A stretch of DNA of 49,583 bases from an uncultured Bacteroidota bacterium (GTDB taxonomy: Bacteria > Bacteroidota > Bacteroidia > Bacteroidales > GCA-2748055), in assembly GCA_937129385.1 (NCBI GenBank), contig CAKZNC010000005.1:1-49583 (forward strand), written 5' to 3'. A program made the position numbers and the translations under genes. The notes below the pieces were generated by a model that saw nothing but the letters and a program-made list of their open reading frames with translations, did not search any database and was not told the origin of the DNA. Of the stretch, positions 25,804 through 34,052 are shown in pieces (the first letter of the stretch is position 1; each line of letters begins with the position of its first letter).

Positions 25804-26208
25804 TTAATCGTCTGTTCCGCTCATGACGAGCTCAACATTCTTGATCCCTTTCAATCCCTTGTACTTGTTCCGCAATTTGATCAGCTTGTGCGCCTTTCCC
25901 CTTACAGTAATTACTTCCAGGCAGTTATGCTCATCGAGATGGATATGCTGACCGGAAAGGATCAGGCAATTGTAATTGTGCTGGATGGCGTTCACCTCCT
26001 TGTGCAGTTCCAGCTTGCTGTGGTCATAGACCACAACCACAGCCCCCGCCACTTCTTCATCGGAATTCCATTTCTGTTCAACGATGCTTTTCTTCACCAG
26101 GTACCCGATGGCCCTGGACCTGTTTGGATAGTTGTCCCGCTCTACCAGCTGATCCAGCTCGCTGAGCACATCCTCCTCCAGGCTCACTCCAAATCTTTTC
26201 AACGACAT
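25804..26208 (-). CDS. nikR: Nickel-responsive transcriptional regulator NikR
   Basis: A 134-residue ribbon-helix-helix repressor that binds DNA when loaded with nickel. The N-terminal ribbon-helix-helix covers about 1-45 (LKRFGVSLEEDVLSELDQLV, then NRSRAIGYLV). The ACT-like metal-binding domain covers about 53-130. The four square-planar nickel ligands of the E. coli protein (His76, His87, His89, Cys95) are matched by His77, His88, His90 and Cys96, in HNYNCLILSGQHIHLDEHNC. Length is typical. It is the first gene of an operon with a TonB-dependent receptor. Its own promoter is overlapped by a direct repeat, suggesting autoregulation. Confidence 0.97.
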   Translation of the reverse strand: MSLKRFGVSLEEDVLSELDQLVERDNYPNRSRAIGYLVKKSIVEQKWNSDEEVAGAVVVVYDHSKLELHKEVNAIQHNYNCLILSGQHIHLDEHNCLEVITVRGKAHKLIKLRNKYKGLKGIKNVELVMSGTDD

Positions 26209-26237
26209 CGTGCTACGTTTTATAATTTCGTGCTACG
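26208..26237 (-). promoter_or_regulatory. 10-bp direct repeat over the nikR start region, candidate NikR operator
   Basis: On the minus strand CGTAGCACGA occurs twice (26237-26228 and 26217-26208) separated by exactly 10 nt, giving a 20-bp period, about two helical turns. The first copy overlaps the end of the -7 box; the second runs into the A of the nikR ATG. The core GTAGCAC resembles operator half-sites proposed for other NikR proteins, but here the copies are direct rather than inverted. Confidence 0.6.
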
Positions 26238-26266
26238 AAAATAGTAGTTTCTTCAGAAAAGCCAAA
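26236..26266 (-). promoter_or_regulatory. nikR promoter: TTTG, 19 nt, TATTTTCG
   Basis: On the minus strand TTTG (26266-26263) is followed after exactly 19 nt by TATTTTCG (26243-26236). This is the Bacteroidota -33/-7 pattern with one mismatch in the -7 box. Transcription should begin near 26230, leaving a leader of about 20 nt. Confidence 0.75.
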
Positions 26267-26385
26267 CCGGACAGTGTTAAAACTTAAAAAAAATATACGG
26301 AATGAGATGGCAGCCAGTGAACTTTAGGTTCCGGATGTGTAAATCTTCGGAAATACAGGTTTTTTTCTATGATTACGGCAATTAA

Positions 26386-26455
26386 GGTCCGGAATTTGCA
26401 ATGATAAAAATAGCATCCTATTCATACGTATTAAGAGTTGCCGGTCGGAATTTGC
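26386..26455 (+). repeat. Imperfect direct repeat upstream of the PEGA lipoprotein
   Basis: GGTCCGGAATTTGC (26386-26399) recurs as GGTCGGAATTTGC (26443-26455). The 296-nt spacer between nikR and the PEGA gene contains nothing else I can name besides the nikR control region. No consensus promoter box was found for the PEGA gene. Confidence 0.45.
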
Positions 26456-26504
26456 TGAACAGGACCCTAAACTGAAGTAAGCCCTAATAAAAATCTATGA
26501 AACC

Positions 26505-26945
26505 ATGAAAAAAATTACTTTCCTGGCCATGGTAGCGCTTATGCTATCGGGCTGTGCAACAATATTTACAGGCACAAAGGACACCATCTATTTTGATTCT
26601 GATCCCGAAGGGGCCACTGTTTACCTGGATGGTCTTGAAATCTGCAGGACACCCTGCAGTTACCGGGTAGACAGGGAATTCAACAGCGTTGATATCCAAT
26701 ACAAATTAGACGGGTACGAAGCGAGGATTTTCACCCTGGACCAGGAGTTTAATGTAATCAGCGTCCTCAACCTGGCGAATCCGCTTGGCTGGGCAATAGA
26801 TATGATTTCAGGTTCCATCATGCGGTATGACAGGAAATCATATGACCTTGAACTTGACCCTGATACAAGGGCCATGCTGATGAATGCCAATGAGATCCAC
26901 ATTGACAGCAAGGAAGAAAAGGTGGATTTCTATGTTTATAAATAA
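26505..26945 (+). CDS. PEGA-domain lipoprotein
   Basis: A 146-residue lipoprotein (MKKITFLAMVALMLSGC, lipidated Cys17). Directly after the signal it reads ATIFTGTKDTIYFDSDPEGA, followed by TVYLDGLEICRTPCSYRVDR: a PEGA domain at about residues 27-75, with SDPEGATVYLDG as the family hallmark. Residues 84-110 are hydrophobic (NVISVLNLANPLGWAIDMIS), as in related small lipoproteins with a membrane-associated hairpin. PEGA domains are beta-sandwich modules of surface proteins; the role here is unknown. A strong terminator follows the stop. Confidence 0.88.
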   Translation: MKKITFLAMVALMLSGCATIFTGTKDTIYFDSDPEGATVYLDGLEICRTPCSYRVDREFNSVDIQYKLDGYEARIFTLDQEFNVISVLNLANPLGWAIDMISGSIMRYDRKSYDLELDPDTRAMLMNANEIHIDSKEEKVDFYVYK

Positions 26946-26949
26946 TTGA

Positions 26950-26988
26950 AGAGGCGGTCCCAATTGAAGTTGGGACCGCCTCTTTATC
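26950..26988 (+). terminator. Rho-independent terminator after the PEGA gene
   Basis: A 14-bp perfect stem (26950-26963 with 26970-26983, core GAGGCGGTCCCAA) closes a 6-nt loop and is followed by TTTATC. The stem may also stop transcription arriving from the minus-strand S46 operon, though that side has only a weak T tract. Confidence 0.85.
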
Positions 26989-27012
26989 TATTTGAACGTA
27001 TCGTCGCAGGTA

Positions 27013-29193
27013 TTAATTCATTCCGGCGTCAGCCTCAACGACTGTTGGAGCCTCTTCTTCCACCAGCACCATTTCATCCAGGAGGTATCCGGCACCTGCA
27101 AACCGGTCGATGATAAACAGGATATACCTGATATCCACCGCAATGTTACGGCACATTCCGGGATCATACATCTCATCACTCATGGTTCCGTGCCAGTTTC
27201 GGTCAAAATTTATACCAATCAGTCTGCCCTCGGCATCGATCACCGGGCTTCCGGAATTTCCCCCTGAAGTATGATTTGAAGCAGTGAAACACACCGGCAT
27301 GGTCCCGTCCACTCCATAATCGCCATAGTCCTTATCTTCATAAAGTTCCCGGAGCTTTTCCGGGATCACGTAATCGGGCTGGTCCTGCCTGCTTTTTTCG
27401 ATCACCCCTGACAGGGTGGTGTGGTACCCGAATTTCACAGCATCTTCAGGTGAATAACCCTTCACCTCTCCATAGGTGAGACGCATCGTGAAATTTGCAT
27501 CCGGATAGAACCGTTTGCCGGGTTTCATTTCAAATCGTGCTTTTACCCATCGTTTATAGAGATGCTCCAGCGATTCTGTCAGGACCGACTCTGCCGGCCT
27601 TACCCGCTGGGTGTATATATTTCTGAACTGGTCCAGTGCGATAAAGAGATCGTCCTTTTTCAGCTTTTTCATTGCTTTCCCCTGGTTTCTTTCGTAGATG
27701 CGCAGGAAATCGCCCAGAGCCTCCAGCGAGCGAACCGGTGTCTTATCATAGACATCCTCCGTCCATGCGTTGAAGTCTCCCTTGTATTTTTCATTGACCT
27801 CCTGTAAGATGTCCGGATGGAATTCTACAGGACTCAGGTCATTGTAATTCTCCATCATTGTCCTGAACATCTCCTTATCGAGCGGCAGGTGGATATCATC
27901 GTACATCCGCTTTGACCGGTTGAGGATCTCCTCTGCAGGGATGGAATCCATCATCATGTATTCCACGGCACTCGCTATCCTCAGTATCTCGATGGCAAAA
28001 ACAGCTTCCCCCATCAGGTCCCTGATCACATCAAAATGTTCGAGTTCGGTGTATATCTCCTCAAAGGAGGGAAGCAGATCGCCATATGCTTCGGTACGGT
28101 CCTCCGACTCACCTACCCATTCCCGGAATTCATTCTCAAATTTCACTTTTTTCTGCACAGCATCGAGCCGTTCCAGTCCGCGTATCGCTCCCTGCCATTT
28201 TTTCCACGCATTGGATACTCCCCTGTATTTGGATGCATACTGGATACGTACTTCATCCGATTGCTGCATGTACCTGTCCATGATCTCCATGCGTTCGGTA
28301 CGCAAATCCACGCGCATGGGCATACTGACCTCCGCGAAATGCTTCAGTGCCCTGGAATAGAGAAATTGCTGCGTCGATCCCGGGTACCCGAGGATCATGG
28401 TAAAATCTCCCTTTTCAATTCCGTCCATGGATATCTCAAAGAATTTCCTTGGCTGGTAAGGAACATTTTCGGCACTGTATCCTGCTGGTTCATTCTCACT
28501 ATTGGCATATATCCTGAAAACAGAAAAATCTCCTGTGTGCCTGGGCCACATCCAGTTGTCGTTATCGCGGCCAAAGTTCCCGATGGAACTGGGTGGTGCG
28601 CCTACGAGACGTACATCGTTGTATCGCTCATAAACAAAGAGAAAATACTGGTTGCCGTAAAACATCGGGCGGACCGTTGATTCATATTTCCCTTCAGCAT
28701 TTGCGACAGCAGCGATCGATGCGACATTGCCCTGGATGATGGCCTCATATTCTTCCCTGGTATCTGCATTTTCTGTCCCGTCAAGCACATCACCCGTGAC
28801 ATCATCCATATAGCGGAGGAACCTGACCGAAAGCCCGGGATTTGGCAATTCCTCCTCTCTGCTCATGGCCCAGAATCCATCTGTCAGGTAATCATTCTCA
28901 ACGGAAGAGTGTGATTGTATCGTTCCATATCCACAATGATGATTGGTAAGCAGCAGTCCATCCGGGGAGATCAATTCACCGGTACAACCGCCACCAAAAA
29001 TAACCACCGCATCTTTCAGGCAGGCCTGGTTCACACTATAAATATCTTCTGCTGTAAGTTTGAATCCTTTTGACTGCATGTCCTCAATGGTATAGCCATC
29101 CAACAAGGAGAGCAACCACATCCCTTCATCTGCCTTTGCATTGAAAGAGGCGATCAGTATCAGGATCGCCAAAAACTGTCTTTTCATAATCAT
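27013..29193 (-). CDS. S46-family dipeptidyl-peptidase, DPP11-like (Asp/Glu-specific type)
   Basis: An exported serine exopeptidase that removes dipeptides from peptides in the periplasm; 726 residues, the usual length. Start is ATG at 29193 (or 29187), and the signal peptide ends near residue 21 (FNAKA). The chymotrypsin-like triad is visible: His in LLTNHHCGYG (84-90), Asp222 in RHTGDFSVF, and Ser647 in GGNSGSPV. The S1 specificity position is Arg665 in GINFDRNWHGTMSD. Established work on Porphyromonas enzymes assigns Arg here to DPP11, which prefers Asp/Glu at P1, and Gly to DPP7. The gene is 9 nt downstream of maf in a minus-strand run. Confidence 0.93.
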   Translation of the reverse strand: MIMKRQFLAILILIASFNAKADEGMWLLSLLDGYTIEDMQSKGFKLTAEDIYSVNQACLKDAVVIFGGGCTGELISPDGLLLTNHHCGYGTIQSHSSVENDYLTDGFWAMSREEELPNPGLSVRFLRYMDDVTGDVLDGTENADTREEYEAIIQGNVASIAAVANAEGKYESTVRPMFYGNQYFLFVYERYNDVRLVGAPPSSIGNFGRDNDNWMWPRHTGDFSVFRIYANSENEPAGYSAENVPYQPRKFFEISMDGIEKGDFTMILGYPGSTQQFLYSRALKHFAEVSMPMRVDLRTERMEIMDRYMQQSDEVRIQYASKYRGVSNAWKKWQGAIRGLERLDAVQKKVKFENEFREWVGESEDRTEAYGDLLPSFEEIYTELEHFDVIRDLMGEAVFAIEILRIASAVEYMMMDSIPAEEILNRSKRMYDDIHLPLDKEMFRTMMENYNDLSPVEFHPDILQEVNEKYKGDFNAWTEDVYDKTPVRSLEALGDFLRIYERNQGKAMKKLKKDDLFIALDQFRNIYTQRVRPAESVLTESLEHLYKRWVKARFEMKPGKRFYPDANFTMRLTYGEVKGYSPEDAVKFGYHTTLSGVIEKSRQDQPDYVIPEKLRELYEDKDYGDYGVDGTMPVCFTASNHTSGGNSGSPVIDAEGRLIGINFDRNWHGTMSDEMYDPGMCRNIAVDIRYILFIIDRFAGAGYLLDEMVLVEEEAPTVVEADAGMN

Positions 29194-29202
29194 AATTGTT
29201 GG

Positions 29203-29793
29203 TTATATAATAAATGATTCAAGTTCCCTGTACAATTGATGAACAGGCAATCCCATCACGTTGAAATAGGACCCCCTGATCTCTTCAACTCCAATGAATC
29301 CGATCCATTCCTGGATCCCATAGCCCCCGGCTTTATCAAAAGGTTGATAATGCTGAATATAGTAATCGATTTCATCCTCAGAAACCGGTCCGAATAATAC
29401 TTCCGTTGCCGAAACAAATGTTTTTTCCTTTTCACCCGACCGCAGACATACGCCGGTATATACGTAATGAGCAGCGTTTGACAAACGCCGGAGGATCTGA
29501 GCTGCCTCATCCCTGCCGGCCGGCTTATGCAGCACCTGGCTGTCCTTCCAGACGATAGTGTCTGCAGTGACCAGTATCTCCATCTCTTTCAGAGGTTGGT
29601 CGAAAGCAGCTGATTTCTTCCTGGCAAGGAAACCTGCAATCTCCCTCCCGACAAGCGCTTCCGGATAACTTTCCTCAACACCCGGACCAGGCGCTGTACG
29701 GAAGCGAAATCCTGCATTTTCCATCAGCTCCTTTCTCCGGGGTGAACCAGAGGCCAGCACGAGGGTATATTTTTTCAGTCTTTCGAGAAGCAT
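29203..29793 (-). CDS. maf: Maf-family nucleoside triphosphate pyrophosphatase
   Basis: A 196-residue cytosolic enzyme that hydrolyses non-canonical or excess nucleoside triphosphates (dTTP/UTP for the YhdE-like branch) to the monophosphate and pyrophosphate. The signature LASGSPRRKEL lies at 13-23. VTADTIVWKDSQVLHKPAGR near 75-95 contains the catalytic Asp region. The C-terminal FDKAGGYGIQEWIGFIGVEE is typical. The ATG directly abuts the stop of the UbiA gene, so the genes are co-transcribed. The exact nucleotide preference cannot be fixed. Confidence 0.94.
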   Translation of the reverse strand: MLLERLKKYTLVLASGSPRRKELMENAGFRFRTAPGPGVEESYPEALVGREIAGFLARKKSAAFDQPLKEMEILVTADTIVWKDSQVLHKPAGRDEAAQILRRLSNAAHYVYTGVCLRSGEKEKTFVSATEVLFGPVSEDEIDYYIQHYQPFDKAGGYGIQEWIGFIGVEEIRGSYFNVMGLPVHQLYRELESFII

Positions 29794-30762
29794 TCAGATC
29801 CAGAACTTGATCAGGTAATATACAATTGCCGAATAGAGCACCCCAAGCAACATGATGATCTTGATCAGCACACTTGCACGGTGGTAATCCTTCCTGTTCC
29901 CTGCAATTATTACCAGTGTGAGCAGAATAATAAGCGGAATGACCAGGCATACCAGGAAATAGACCATCGAGATGAAATCCGGTGCATCGGCCGAGAACAT
30001 GATAAACTTTACCAGGACAAAAACGAGCAGAAAGACCGTCCCTGCGATCAGTGTTACCAGGATGGCCTTTGTGACGGGTGTTCCCACGACAATGGGAAGC
30101 GTTCTCATCCCGTAAGCGGCATCTCCCTCAAAATCCTCTGCATCCTTGATGATCTCACGGATCAGCGTCGTGACAAAAGCAAAACCACTGAATCCTGCCA
30201 CCCAGATAAAAATGTAATTAAAGCTGCTGTTATACTGAAGCATGATCTGCCCGTAGGCCTTGTTCAGCATGGGAATCTCGAACAGAACGACCACCAGTGG
30301 CACCATGGCCGTAAGGAATGCAACGGTAAGATTACCCACAAGGAACTGGCGTTTGTAGTTCGTGGAATAGAACCAGAGCAGTCCTGCTGCCAGGAAAAAA
30401 ATGAAACTCATTGAGAAGACCCCGACATGGATCGCAAGGTAGGTGCCGATCGCGATTCCAAGCAGATTAAAGACACTGTGCAGGGTCATGGCCGTCCTGC
30501 GATTCACGGTAACTCCAACCACCACCTTGTCAGGTTTATTGATCCGATCGGTACGTGTATCAAAATAGTCATTGATGATATATCCGGCTGCCGCAATGAA
30601 CAATGTAGCAGTTACGAGCAGCAGGAAATGCAAATCACTAAACTGCAGGGCAAAGCTTTCTGTCGGAAGCAGCGGTTCCATGATGAGATAGCGCATTGCA
30701 AATTGCGTCAATGCGATGATCAGCAGGTTGGGTAATCTTATCAGTTCAATGAAGCTCCTCAT
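29794..30762 (-). CDS. UbiA-family prenyltransferase (possibly geranylgeranylglycerol-phosphate synthase-like)
   Basis: A 322-residue inner-membrane prenyltransferase with about nine helices. The first Asp-rich motif is NDYFDTRTDRINKPDK (64-79), the second is IKDAEDFEGDAAYGMRTLPI (about 207-226). These motifs bind the prenyl diphosphate through magnesium. The sequence resembles the geranylgeranylglycerol-phosphate geranylgeranyltransferase-like branch that is common in Bacteroidota, rather than MenA or CtaB, but the acceptor is uncertain. It lies 76 nt downstream of the kdsC-like gene and abuts maf. Confidence 0.88.
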   Translation of the reverse strand: MRSFIELIRLPNLLIIALTQFAMRYLIMEPLLPTESFALQFSDLHFLLLVTATLFIAAAGYIINDYFDTRTDRINKPDKVVVGVTVNRRTAMTLHSVFNLLGIAIGTYLAIHVGVFSMSFIFFLAAGLLWFYSTNYKRQFLVGNLTVAFLTAMVPLVVVLFEIPMLNKAYGQIMLQYNSSFNYIFIWVAGFSGFAFVTTLIREIIKDAEDFEGDAAYGMRTLPIVVGTPVTKAILVTLIAGTVFLLVFVLVKFIMFSADAPDFISMVYFLVCLVIPLIILLTLVIIAGNRKDYHRASVLIKIIMLLGVLYSAIVYYLIKFWI

Positions 30763-30838
30763 AATTACACTCTCACATTTTCTGCATTAAAGTTAATCTC
30801 TTTTTATCAATTCACACAGTACCGTGGATCTTCTTCAC

Positions 30839-31366
30839 CTACCACGAAAATGCCTCTCCGTCCATCCATTTCCCATGCAGTCTGAGTACCTGTTCGATGA
30901 TGTCCCTTACACAGCCCTCTCCCCCTTTTACATGCGATATGTAAACCGAAAGAGATTTGATCTCCTCCACTGCATCTGCCGGACAGCAGGGGACTCCGCA
31001 GGCTTTCATCACCTCGTAATCGGGCAGGTCATCTCCCATGAATAGGATCTCATCATCCTGCAATTCGTATTTATCCCTGAATTCGTTGAAGTCCCTGATC
31101 TTTTCGGAGGCACCCAGGTAAATATCCTCTATCCCAAGGTTTGCAAAGCGCTGTCCCACGGATTCGGTCCTTCCCCCGGTAATAATTGCGATCGGGTATC
31201 CCCTTTTGGTTGCATACTGAATGGCATAGCCATCCTTCGTATTCATGGTCCGAAGCAGTTGTCCGTCAGCTGCCAGGTGTACTTTCGGGTCGCTCAGGAC
31301 TCCGTCCACATCGAATGCAAAGGCCTTGATCCTTTTCAGGTCCTCCTTAAAATTTTGTTTACTCAT
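30839..31366 (-). CDS. kdsC: KdsC-like HAD phosphatase (3-deoxy-D-manno-octulosonate 8-phosphate phosphatase)
   Basis: A 175-residue HAD-superfamily phosphatase of the YrbI/KdsC type that makes KDO from KDO-8-phosphate for lipopolysaccharide. The nucleophile motif FDVDGVLSD is at 18-26 (Asp19, Asp21). [13 protein letters not shown] is motif [11 protein letters not shown] contains the motif III lysine, and [12 protein letters not shown] is motif IV. The cap-less C1 subfamily length is normal. Its 5' end overlaps the DUF2520 gene by 8 nt. A related sugar-phosphate substrate is possible. Confidence 0.9.
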   Translation of the reverse strand: MSKQNFKEDLKRIKAFAFDVDGVLSDPKVHLAADGQLLRTMNTKDGYAIQYATKRGYPIAIITGGRTESVGQRFANLGIEDIYLGASEKIRDFNEFRDKYELQDDEILFMGDDLPDYEVMKACGVPCCPADAVEEIKSLSVYISHVKGGEGCVRDIIEQVLRLHGKWMDGEAFSW

Positions 31367-32156
31367 TGTGTTTGTTCCTGTATCTTAAAATATTCTCCGA
31401 CAAAAGTTTATAAAGTTCCTCATCCCGGGGTCTGTGCTTGAGTGCTTCCAAATGACTGTTAATGATATCCGTGTCGTTTCTCACCGCCGGTCCGGTTTGC
31501 GCAGTAACTGGATCCATCTTCTGCAATTTTTCCGTTGTTTCATTGATCAGCGGAACAAGCAATTCATAGTCAAAATCTATTTCACGCATCATATCAGCAG
31601 CGATCGATACCAGGTGATTGCTGAAATTGCATGCAAAAATGGCCGCTATATGGATCATTCTTCGCGCTTCAGAGTCGATTTCAAACACTTTGTCTGACAG
31701 CAATTTCGCCAGTGAGCCAAGCGTCTTTAAAAAGTCTGGGTCTGTTGCCTCCAGGAGAAAAGGAACCTTTGAATAATCCATTTCATTCCCTTTAGTAAAG
31801 GTCTGCAGCGGATAGAGCACGCCTGCGGGTATGGACAGTTTTGAGAGCACATTGATCCCTGTACTTCCTGAAGTGTGCACCAGGCGAGCCCCTGTACCCT
31901 TGAATTTATCTGCTATTGCTGAGATTGCATCATCACTGACACACACCAGGTACAGATCGGGATGATCTTCGATCGTCCCAGGATCCGATATGGGAATGGC
32001 GTCCACCAATGAAGCCAATTCCCTGGCATGTTCAGGCTTTCTGGAAACTACATGACATATAGTAATGCCGGCCCGGTAAAGTGCCGTGGCAAGATGCCAT
32101 CCCACATTACCGGTGCCAATTACAGATATCGTACTGACATTGGCCTCCTGGATCAT
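31359..32156 (-). CDS. Rossmann-fold DUF2520 protein (6-phosphogluconate dehydrogenase/ProC-like oxidoreductase family)
   Basis: A 265-residue protein. The dinucleotide-binding motif [12 protein letters not shown] is at 12-23. The middle segment [14 protein letters not shown] and the helical C-terminal half (DUF2520, with [20 protein letters not shown]) are family-typical. Members are annotated as F420/NADP-dependent oxidoreductase-like, but no reaction is established. It overlaps the kdsC-like gene by 8 nt, a pairing common in Bacteroidota. A perfect -7 box ends 7 nt before the ATG, leaving almost no leader. Confidence 0.9.
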   Translation of the reverse strand: MIQEANVSTISVIGTGNVGWHLATALYRAGITICHVVSRKPEHARELASLVDAIPISDPGTIEDHPDLYLVCVSDDAISAIADKFKGTGARLVHTSGSTGINVLSKLSIPAGVLYPLQTFTKGNEMDYSKVPFLLEATDPDFLKTLGSLAKLLSDKVFEIDSEARRMIHIAAIFACNFSNHLVSIAADMMREIDFDYELLVPLINETTEKLQKMDPVTAQTGPAVRNDTDIINSHLEALKHRPRDEELYKLLSENILRYRNKHNE

Positions 32157-32163
32157 AGGTCAG

Positions 32164-32171
32164 CAAAGATA
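32164..32171 (-). promoter_or_regulatory. Candidate -7 box TATCTTTG close to the DUF2520 start
   Basis: An exact TAnnTTTG match on the minus strand whose end is only 7 nt from the ATG at 32156, predicting an almost leaderless mRNA. No TTG lies 19 nt upstream. The 154-nt spacer to 32310 shows no other clear feature. Confidence 0.4.
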
Positions 32172-32310
32172 AGATAATTCTGTGCAAAGAGACTGTCTGA
32201 ACTGTCCTGAAAAGCAGGAGGTGTCAACCTCTTTCATCCCGCATTGCAAAGCCCTTACCCGGACATCTCCGGCCCTGCGTGATGTTAGTGGATCCTCTTA
32301 AGAAGTCAGG

Positions 32311-34029
32311 CTAAACGTACCTGAAAACACCAAGGTCTTTCGTTTCGCTGCTGGTGATGTAATCAGCCTTCTGTGCATTTTCGGATTTTCCACGCTTGAT
32401 GAATACCTCGGCCGATGTTTCAAACTCATCATTCTTACTACTGTCATGAAGCAGCAGGTATCCCATGACGATATTTCCGGCCATCTCAACCAATCTGCGC
32501 GCATGAAAGTCCAGGAACTCTGTATCGTCCTGCTCCAGCACCCATTTACTTACCTTTTCATACTCGGCGGTCATATTCACCAGGTATTTTTTCAGGTACT
32601 CAAGTTCGGGAGCTACCATTACCTCTTCAAATTCCCTGATCCTGTTCAGGAATCCACCTGCAGTGACTCCCCTGATGGCAGCAACTACCTGGAGCTGGGA
32701 CGTTCCTTCATAGATACTGGTGATTCTGGCATCCCTGTATATTCTTTCAATCGGAAAATCCTTCATGAATCCTGCTCCACCATGGATCTGCAGACTGTCA
32801 TATGCGATCTGGTTACAATATTCACTGGAAACAAGCTTCAGCAGCGGTGTGAACATATCTGCAAGCCGCTGGTATCTTTTCATCTCCTGCCGCTCCTCTT
32901 TTTCAAGCTGCCGTGTTTCAGATGTAAATTGATAATTCTTGTATATATCCACGTACCTGGCTGTTTCATATAACAGGGTACGAATGGCCTGTGTGCGCAC
33001 TTTCATGCTTGTAAGCATCTCGTAAACCGCCGGAAACCTGATAATGGTCTTTCCAAACTGCTGACGCTCATTTGCATATTTCAAAGCTTCCCGGTAGGCA
33101 GCTTCTGCGAGGCCCACTGATTGGGCTCCAATTCCCAAACGTGCTGAATTCATCAATGCCATCACATATTTGATCAGTCCGAGCTTCCTGTCTCCGACAA
33201 GCTTTGCCGGGGCGTTGGTAAAAACCATCTCACAAGTGGGTGATCCTTTGATGCCGAGCTTGTTTTCGATCCTCCTGATCTTCACCGCTGCATCTTTCCG
33301 GTCGTATACGAAAAGTGACAACCCCCGGCCATCACTGGTTCCTTCTTCAGACCTGGCAAGTACAAGTGAGATATCTGCATCTCCATTGGTGATAAACCGT
33401 TTCACACCATTCAAATAGTAGAGGTCCTTTTCAGGATCATAATTGGCACTTATCTGGCCTTTCAGCTGCACTGCCTGCAGGTCAGACCCTGCGTCAGGTT
33501 CCGTGAGCACCATTGCAGCAGTGGCCCCGTTGTTGAACCTGGGCAGGAACTCCTGTTTGATCTCTTCGCTGGCAAATTCATGGATGGTCTCTGCGCAATC
33601 CTGCAATCCCCATATATTGGCAAATCCTGCATCGGCACGTGAGACAATCTCAGCAGCCATCACATAAGGAACGATAGAAAAATTCAGTCCGCCATATTTC
33701 CTTGGCAACGACATTCCGATCAATCCTGCTTTTGTAAGCACATCATGATTCTCCTGTGTTCCTTTTGCATATTTTACTTCATTGTTGATGAGTTGAGGTC
33801 CCTCTTTATCCACACTTTCAGCATTGGGTTCGATCACCTCACCACTTATCTCACCAACAATTTCAAGAATCTTGTCATAGCTGTCTATTGCGTCTTCAAA
33901 ATCAATAGGAGCAAAATCAAACTCTTTGGACTCTTCGTAATTATTCTCCTTTAGTGCCACGATCTTTTCCATCAGGGGATGGTTCAGGTGAAACTTAAGG
34001 TCTTTGTTATCTGTATAAAAATTTTCCAT
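32311..34029 (-). CDS. Acyl-CoA dehydrogenase family protein
   Basis: A 572-residue flavoprotein that should oxidise an acyl-CoA and pass electrons to the ETF encoded just upstream. The acyl-CoA dehydrogenase core shows AAMVLTEPDAGSDLQAVQLK (FAD and substrate region), YLNGVKRFITNGDADISLVL, GIKGSPTCEMVFTNAPAKLV and YANERQQFGKTIIRFPAVYE. IYEGTSQLQVV near residue 440 holds the Glu in the position of the catalytic base of medium-chain enzymes. It is longer than classical enzymes of about 380 residues, because of an N-terminal domain of about 80 residues and a helical C-terminal extension after residue 455. It begins 23 nt after etfA. Confidence 0.93.
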   Translation of the reverse strand: MENFYTDNKDLKFHLNHPLMEKIVALKENNYEESKEFDFAPIDFEDAIDSYDKILEIVGEISGEVIEPNAESVDKEGPQLINNEVKYAKGTQENHDVLTKAGLIGMSLPRKYGGLNFSIVPYVMAAEIVSRADAGFANIWGLQDCAETIHEFASEEIKQEFLPRFNNGATAAMVLTEPDAGSDLQAVQLKGQISANYDPEKDLYYLNGVKRFITNGDADISLVLARSEEGTSDGRGLSLFVYDRKDAAVKIRRIENKLGIKGSPTCEMVFTNAPAKLVGDRKLGLIKYVMALMNSARLGIGAQSVGLAEAAYREALKYANERQQFGKTIIRFPAVYEMLTSMKVRTQAIRTLLYETARYVDIYKNYQFTSETRQLEKEERQEMKRYQRLADMFTPLLKLVSSEYCNQIAYDSLQIHGGAGFMKDFPIERIYRDARITSIYEGTSQLQVVAAIRGVTAGGFLNRIREFEEVMVAPELEYLKKYLVNMTAEYEKVSKWVLEQDDTEFLDFHARRLVEMAGNIVMGYLLLHDSSKNDEFETSAEVFIKRGKSENAQKADYITSSETKDLGVFRYV

Positions 34030-34052
34030 GATCTTAGCGTTTAATATTGTTC

